The position numbers and the translations under genes are program-made. Under the pieces are notes generated by a model, which did no database searches, was not told where the DNA came from, and worked only from the letters and a program-made list of their open reading frames with translations. This document shows, one piece after another, positions 61,053-64,000 of a stretch of DNA of 64,000 nt. The first letter of the stretch is position 1. Each line of letters starts with the position of its first letter. Source of the DNA: Cristatella mucedo (taxonomy: Eukaryota; Bryozoa; Phylactolaemata; Cristatellidae); contig WPIO01000013.1 of assembly GCA_009760855.2 (NCBI GenBank), forward strand, positions 1,090,001 through 1,154,000, in the 5' to 3' direction.

Positions 61053-61787
61053 ATTTATGTATAAAAGCTATCACCACCGTTTGCAGTGAGCACTACCGGA
61101 TCACCCACTGCCTGCAGGACTCGAACCCACGGCCTGGGTCGTGAAGCCGGCTATCGGATCCAGGCAGCGAGCCACACTGGCTTTTGCAACGCCCTACGAA
61201 ACACGTCACAGCCATAACAACAATAACCCGCTTGTCACGAGCGCTTTAACGCCACCTTGCCGGACGCAGCATTCACGAACGAGCACTATACTCAAGGATT
61301 CAGGCGAGGAGGGGTGTGTCTGTGCGTGTGGCTCCCACAATCATTCCTCCCACGAGCTTCATACAACCGCTAGCGGTAGCAAGCTGGCGTCGCGCACTCT
61401 CGCTTTCTAAACCGAAATGGACCGAGAGCCGTCGGTGAACATGAACGCGCAGCAAACGCCGCCAGCTCGGTCGATTATGCAGCGCCGAGAAGGCCTCTCG
61501 GCGCTTGATGGCGCGTGCCAAGCGAGGGGCGCAGCAGTGCGCGCTCTCTCTCTCTCTCGCGCGCGCGCGCGAGCACAGCGCCTCCCTTCCGCTTCGCGAT
61601 AGCGGCTCCTTACTTCGCCGAGGAAGTCCAGATCGTCGTCGTTATCCTCATCGCCCCGGGCCTGCTTCCGCTGCTTCCTCTCCTCAATTTTCTCGTTTAT
61701 AAATCTATCAAGGTCGTCTTCCATCTTTTTGATCATAGCGGAGCGTTCGGCATCGCTCATCGCCTTGCCTTTCGGTTTAGAACTCAT
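38801..61787 (-). CDS. TTC4: Tetratricopeptide repeat protein 4 (TTC4/Cns1-type co-chaperone), complete, 10 coding exons
   Basis: TTC4 is a cytosolic/nuclear co-chaperone that binds HSP90 and HSP70 through a TPR clamp; yeast Cns1 is the essential counterpart. Seen, in transcript order: 61787-61614 (ATG), 58974-58866, 54250-54089, 49224-49147, 48124-48000, 45333-45247, 42969-42734, 41719-41629, 39107-39025, 38897-38801 (TGA). These give 1,242 nt in one frame, or 413 residues; human TTC4 has 387. Order: acidic N-terminus, TPR domain (about residues 95-216), charged linker (217-245), C-terminal domain (246-413). All introns are GT-AG except the eighth, which starts with GC. The acceptor of exon 2 has a weak pyrimidine tract, so that boundary is the least certain; its phase agrees with both neighbours. 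Introns are packed with retroelements. The gene converges on IFT172. Confidence 0.94.
39241..39605 (-). mobile_element. LINE family C copy
   Basis: It has an AAT tail at 39241, and the - strand reads [16 protein letters not shown], the family-typical C-terminal end. A run of 13 G lies at 39470-39482. TTC4 intron 8. Confidence 0.6.
40443..40592 (+). mobile_element. SINE S1
   Basis: gaggtaaggtgcttgctctt, a B-box-like gtgggttcacatcctgc and the tail ggctgttaaatcagct. It lies 65 nt from the duplicated TTC4 segment. Confidence 0.8.
40659..40856. repeat. Copy 1 of a ~200-bp duplication that includes part of TTC4 exon 7
   Basis: It is nearly identical to 42567-42766. It includes the last 33 nt of TTC4 exon 7 and about 165 nt of intron 7, and lies in intron 8. 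It has the GT donor but no exon body upstream. Confidence 0.92.
42183..42450 (+). mobile_element. LINE family A 3' end
   Basis: It runs from the frame end (acagcatttagtgggtcc) through the 3' UTR consensus to the double stem and an ATT tail. TTC4 intron 7, antisense. Confidence 0.85.
42567..42766. repeat. Copy 2 of the duplication, at the authentic TTC4 exon 7 3' end
   Basis: It is contiguous with the rest of exon 7 and so is the likely source copy. Confidence 0.92.
43305..43475. repeat. (TA)n and (CA)n compound microsatellite
   Basis: TA tracts interrupted by tagtatat, then about 18 CA units (43425-43461). Confidence 0.95.
43880..44366 (-). mobile_element. LINE family B, 5'-truncated
   Basis: The - strand frame 44315-43965 reads [36 protein letters not shown] and [19 protein letters not shown]. 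Its truncated 5' side abuts a family A element. Confidence 0.85.
44367..45100 (-). mobile_element. LINE family A, old copy
   Basis: The - strand reads [20 protein letters not shown] inside a disrupted copy; the 3' stem region is diverged. Confidence 0.75.
46095..46372 (-). mobile_element. LINE family B 3' end
   Basis: It begins with the reversed ACATT tail (gtaatgtaatgtatctccg) and runs into the usual coding end. Confidence 0.8.
46405..46570 (+). mobile_element. LINE family A internal fragment
   Basis: [20 protein letters not shown] matches MGKPSVIQRLERLSLKIGS of the 29787 copy. Broken by stops. Confidence 0.65.
47126..47837 (+). mobile_element. LINE family B, 5'-truncated
   Basis: Encodes [20 protein letters not shown] and downstream motifs across two frames, ending in ACATT repeats. 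Confidence 0.88.
48000..58974 (-). CDS. TTC4: TTC4 exons 2-5: pre-TPR segment and TPR domain
   Basis: Exon 2 (58974-58866) reads [20 protein letters not shown], the family's short motif ahead of the TPRs. Exon 3 (54250-54089) carries TPR1 and part of TPR2: [20 protein letters not shown], then [19 protein letters not shown]. Exon 4 (49224-49147) reads [20 protein letters not shown]. Exon 5 (48124-48000) reads [19 protein letters not shown]. The K/N pair of the first helix (YK..GN) and the N of LYSNRA match carboxylate-clamp positions used by HSP90/HSP70-binding TPR proteins. The third clamp position falls at KAIAK, where many relatives have arginine. Introns here reach 4.9 kb and hold LINE copies on both strands. 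Confidence 0.92.
48361..49146. other. TTC4 intron 4, unassigned
   Basis: No recognised repeat or coding signal. AT-rich. Confidence 0.4.
49335..49560 (+). mobile_element. LINE family A fragment spanning the RT catalytic site
   Basis: [19 protein letters not shown] corresponds to the YADD region of the 29787 copy. It is short and broken. Confidence 0.7.
49846..52010 (-). mobile_element. LINE family A copy split by a family B insertion
   Basis: 49846-50285 and 51633-52010 are consecutive parts of one - strand family A copy. The segment after ctgagttggtcatc continues the order seen at 11090-11335. The gap is filled exactly by the family B element at 50286-51632. Confidence 0.75.
50286..51632 (+). 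mobile_element. LINE family B with partial RT domain, longest copy
   Basis: 5'-truncated. It reads [20 protein letters not shown], then after disruptions [51 protein letters not shown] and [18 protein letters not shown] 322-codon frame runs 50606-51574. The region before the catalytic motif is frameshifted (near 50490-50580). It ends in ACATT repeats. The endonuclease part is absent. Confidence 0.92.
52261..52800 (+). mobile_element. Old LINE family A remnant
   Basis: Order and spacing follow family A (tagatgaccacatcaa, cgaagagcatgcggtcagtt), but stops and gaps are frequent. Confidence 0.5.
52821..52896. repeat. Perfect 36-bp inverted repeat, 4-nt loop
   Basis: Arms 52821-52856 and 52861-52896 are exact reverse complements around taat. 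The arm contains a family A/S2-like 3' end (tagaaagagactaagt). Confidence 0.95.
52920..53435 (+). mobile_element. Family A tip (-) joined to family B copy (+)
   Basis: 52920-52975 is an AAT tract with ttcacttgataaagcg (reversed family A end). From 52978 a + strand family B copy reads [19 protein letters not shown] and ends near 53435 in ACATT. Confidence 0.8.
54546..54606 (+). mobile_element. LINE family A 3' tip
   Basis: gcctagaaagagattaagtt, gagggcgctttatcaag, then ATT. Only about 60 nt, so a SINE tail is an alternative. Confidence 0.65.
55411..56350 (-). mobile_element. LINE family B, 5'-truncated, intact 273-codon frame
   Basis: Frame 56287-55466 is closely similar to the 50606-51574 frame and begins just after the RT catalytic motif. 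The reversed ACATT tail is at 55411. TTC4 intron 2, same strand as TTC4. Confidence 0.9.
56720..57480 (+). pseudogene. Degenerate unidentified protein copy, probably from a multicopy element
   Basis: Frame 56756-57049 contains [40 protein letters not shown] and [15 protein letters not shown] with no breaks. Downstream, similar-looking segments ([13 protein letters not shown]-type and [15 protein letters not shown]) fall in other frames with stops. The text is protein-like rather than random. I believe similar uncharacterised multicopy proteins exist in invertebrate genomes, but I cannot verify this. It lies antisense in TTC4 intron 2 with no splice context. I cannot name a function. Confidence 0.45.
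57824..58277 (-). mobile_element. LINE family A 3' part
   Basis: AAT tail, double stem, 3' UTR consensus and the C-terminal coding end, up to about 58277. Confidence 0.85.
58278..58702 (+). mobile_element. Diverged LINE 3' end
   Basis: It ends with ctagaatgagattaagttct, ggggctatgtaaatg and ATT repeats; upstream similarity is weak. Confidence 0.5.
59385..59451. repeat. (GT)n/(CA)n fold-back microsatellite
   Basis: About nine TG units, then gcccgcgc, then CA units and a TA tail. The two halves are complementary. Confidence 0.9.
59690..60442 (+). mobile_element. Old LINE family A copy
   Basis: [29 protein letters not shown] and the family A tail ending in ATT repeats. Disrupted, with a CT tract at 60178-60200. 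Confidence 0.7.
60830..61165 (-). mobile_element. SINE S1 (-) interrupted by SINE S2 (+)
   Basis: 60830-60883 is the reversed S1 tail, and 61063-61165 is the rest of the same S1 with its B box (ggactcgaacccacgg). Between them, 60884-61062 is an S2 SINE in + orientation with a TA tail (60999-61049). Confidence 0.75.
61614..61787 (-). CDS. TTC4: TTC4 exon 1: start codon and acidic N-terminus
   Basis: The exon encodes 58 residues beginning [12 protein letters not shown] and ending in an acidic stretch [13 protein letters not shown] before a GTAAGG donor. I chose the ATG at 61787-61785 because the frame upstream of it offers only a GTG. It is also the first in-frame ATG downstream of the TATA-like box. 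A later in-frame ATG (residue 10) is possible but would drop nine residues. The block rich in E, K and R (residues 35-45) could form a short helix. N-termini of this family are poorly conserved, so the assignment rests on phase and position more than on similarity. Confidence 0.8.
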
Positions 61788-61876
61788 GACGGACACCTTC
61801 GACGGCAGGCCGGCGCGCGGAGCGTTTGTCCCGCTTGACGGATGCAGAGTCGAGTGCGCCTCCTTATTTCCTCAGC

Positions 61877-61884
61877 TTTATAAA
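61877..61884 (-). promoter_or_regulatory. TATA-like box for TTC4
   Basis: TTTATAAA on the - strand lies 90 nt upstream of the TTC4 ATG, in GC-rich sequence with several CpG-rich stretches (about 61400-62150). It would give a 5' UTR of roughly 60 nt. No transcript evidence is available. Confidence 0.45.
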
Positions 61885-62237
61885 TGGCCGAATAAAACGA
61901 GTAGTCGGCCAGGAATGTCGACTAGAATCAAGAAGAAACTGCATCAGAGCAGGCGAGCGGAGGCGAACACGATATCTATCCTATGCGCGTGCGACTAATA
62001 TTCCGCCGCGCAGAGCCGCATTCGTACAACAAGCGTCCTTAAGGGATTCGTCGGGCAAGTCCGCCGCAGCACGTGGCTCTCCTTCTTTTAGGAGTGGTTG
62101 TGTGACGCAAGAGCAGCCAATCCACGACGAAGAGAGTACCGAATTAGCTGCGCGGCTGGGAGCGGAGGTGACCACGTGTGAGTGGTGACAGCGAACCCAC
62201 TTCAAATACATGCCGTTGCTCTGGAGGCTGGAGGAAC

Positions 62238-62385
62238 CCCGTGTATAGATATATAATTCATTTGTATCGCGCCCCAAGAGAACTAAATCTCTATTCAGGC
62301 GCTTCATATATGCCTCAGGGCTCGAGCCCACGACCTCAGCCAGACCTTAGTCGGGGCGAACACCTTAACCGCTGGATCGCCACGT
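62238..62385 (-). mobile_element. SINE S2, full length
   Basis: The - strand reads ccagcggttaaggtgttcgc, gtgggctcgagccctgaggc, tgaagcgcctgaatagagat and ttctcttggggcgc, then aaatgaattatatat. Confidence 0.82.
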
Positions 62386-62930
62386 ACCGACAATTACTGG
62401 GGGTAGTCCGAACCCCCAGTTCAACGATCAAAAGTTGCCCTAAATTTTGCACAGGAAATGTATACATATAGGCAATTATCACTTAGTACTATCGCAATGC
62501 AGACCGATGTGTTGTTACGTACGGGGCGTAGCGACATCCTCGTCCGGTTCCAGGACATTTGCAGCTGCCGCCGGCTGTATGGCGCCTTTTAGCGGTTCGT
62601 CTTGAACTAGGGTCTTACGATCGATGTTTTTCAATACTTTGTCGCATGCGCTAACTTAGTATCTAATTCCCATATGGACGGGTGACGCGGTTTGAGAGAG
62701 GATGCGTTCTTGTGGGGCTATCGCTGGGTGAAAGTCTTGCAGCTCACATAATTATTGCAAATATAATAGCAAGAGATCGCCGTCTGAACGAACTCTTTTT
62801 CTTATATACTTAGAAATCCCCATACTTCACTGAGCAGATGAAGCTTATCGGAACAGGAGATAATCTCATTTCTGGATCTGCGACAATTCTACAGTACAGC
62901 AAATGCCCGCGCCCCTCCTCGTCCTTCCTT
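62386..62930. other. Intergenic sequence upstream of TTC4, unassigned
   Basis: No gene or repeat recognised. Confidence 0.5.
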
Positions 62931-63552
62931 AATAATAATAGTGATAGTATTAATATTAATAATAATAGCAGACTTGACAAAGCGACCTCAGATAACTCAA
63001 TCTCTTTCTAGGCGCTTTAAATTGCCTGCAAAGGAAACACGATCGGATGGTTAGTGGTAGCATGTTCGATAAACAACAAGGATAACGTGGTTAGGGGTGA
63101 CATGCACAGGGTCAGCATGCAAGCGGCGTAAGTCACAGCATGCACAGTGTCACCCAACATAAGCACGTAAGGGATGAATCGCAGGGACTCACTAAATGCT
63201 CTCACAAATAGGTGCGTTTTCAATTTCATTTTAAATGCGGTAAAGTCACGGGATGTCGTGACACAAGTCGGAAGTGAGCTCCAGGCTTTGGGAGCATACG
63301 AACTAAAGGCAGGGTCTCCTAAAGATTTTAGATCTGTACGAGGTATGGATAAACAGTTAGATCCAGGAAAGCGGGTCGGATGATACGACGCTTAGCCTGG
63401 TGGGGCATACGATCTGATAGGTAGGCTGGAGCCAAATAATGAAGGAATTTGAAGGTGAGCGACAAAACCTTGAAGTCGATCCGTTGCTTGACTGGTAGCC
63501 AGTGCAGGTCGGCGAGAAGCGGTGTGATGTGGCAGCTGCGGTGCTCGCGTCC
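62931..63552 (-). mobile_element. LINE family A 3' part
   Basis: AAT-rich tail, stem region and coding end (HITPLLADLHWLPVKQRIDF on the - strand). Confidence 0.85.
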
Positions 63553-63588
63553 TTGCAGAAAAAGTCTGCAAATACAGTGCTCAGTACA

Positions 63589-63590
<2 letters not shown>

Positions 63591-63632
<42 letters not shown>

Positions 63633-64000
63633 TCACTTGATAAAGCGCCCTCAGAGAACTCAATCTCTCTCTAGGCGCTTTACATTTGCCGCAAAGTGAA
63701 ATGCAATTGAATGTAAGTAAAATCATGCTTGAAAAACAAAAAAATGAATAACATGGTTAGGGGTGACATGCACTAGGTCAGCATGCGAATGTGGTTAGTG
63801 GAAGCATGCATAGTGTCAGCACGCATCAGCACATCAAGGACAAATCACAAGGACCCACTAAATGCTGTCCTAAATAGGTGTGTTTTTAGGTTCCTTTTAA
63901 ATGTGGTCAGGTCAGGGGATGTTCTGACGCAGGTCGGGAGGGAGTTCCAGGCTGTGGGAGCATACGAACTAAATGCACGGTCTCAAATGATTTGAGGTTT
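63591..64000 (-). mobile_element. LINE family A 3' part, runs off the window
   Basis: Begins with 14 AAT units. It is arranged in tandem with the copy at 62931, in the same orientation. Confidence 0.85.

Overview
The window is animal nuclear DNA, probably from an invertebrate. The evidence is intron-rich genes with GT-AG splicing, abundant microsatellites, 5'-truncated CR1/L2-like non-LTR retroelements and tRNA-derived SINEs. I cannot assign a phylum. Nothing looks bacterial, archaeal or viral.

Two genes account for all coding sequence I can support. The first, on the + strand from 1413 to 37099, is the intraflagellar transport gene IFT172. I can follow 39 exons in one continuous phase (4,942 nt, 1,646 codons plus stop). 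Only about the first 100 residues of this roughly 1,750-residue protein are missing, off the left edge. The second, on the - strand from 61787 to 38801, is a complete TTC4 (Cns1-type HSP90/HSP70 co-chaperone) gene with ten coding exons (413 residues). The genes converge, with stop codons about 1.7 kb apart.

Layout: 1-10071 encodes the WD40 half of IFT172; 12269-25975 and 26600-37099 encode its TPR-like solenoid and C-terminus; 37100-38800 is a convergent intergenic spacer with a 3' UTR hairpin, a poly(A) signal for each gene and SINE/LINE fragments; 38801-61787 is TTC4; 61788-64000 is the TTC4 promoter side plus repeats. Introns and spacers hold about 30 retroelement pieces. Family A is CR1/L2-like with an (ATT)n tail and a conserved double stem at its 3' end. 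Family B is a second CR1/L2-like family with an (ACATT)n tail. There is a third, older family and two tRNA-derived SINE families, one of which carries the family A 3' end.

IFT172 is an IFT-B peripheral subunit needed for ciliary transport. TTC4 is a cytosolic chaperone cofactor. I see no functional link between them beyond their position. The most unusual items are two perfect palindromes (45-bp arms around an AT tract; 36-bp arms with a 4-nt loop), a recent ~200-bp duplication carrying the 3' end of a TTC4 exon with its splice donor, a GC-AG intron in TTC4, a 19-bp perfect hairpin just after the IFT172 stop codon, and nested LINE-in-LINE and SINE-in-SINE insertions. I found no convincing new biological system.
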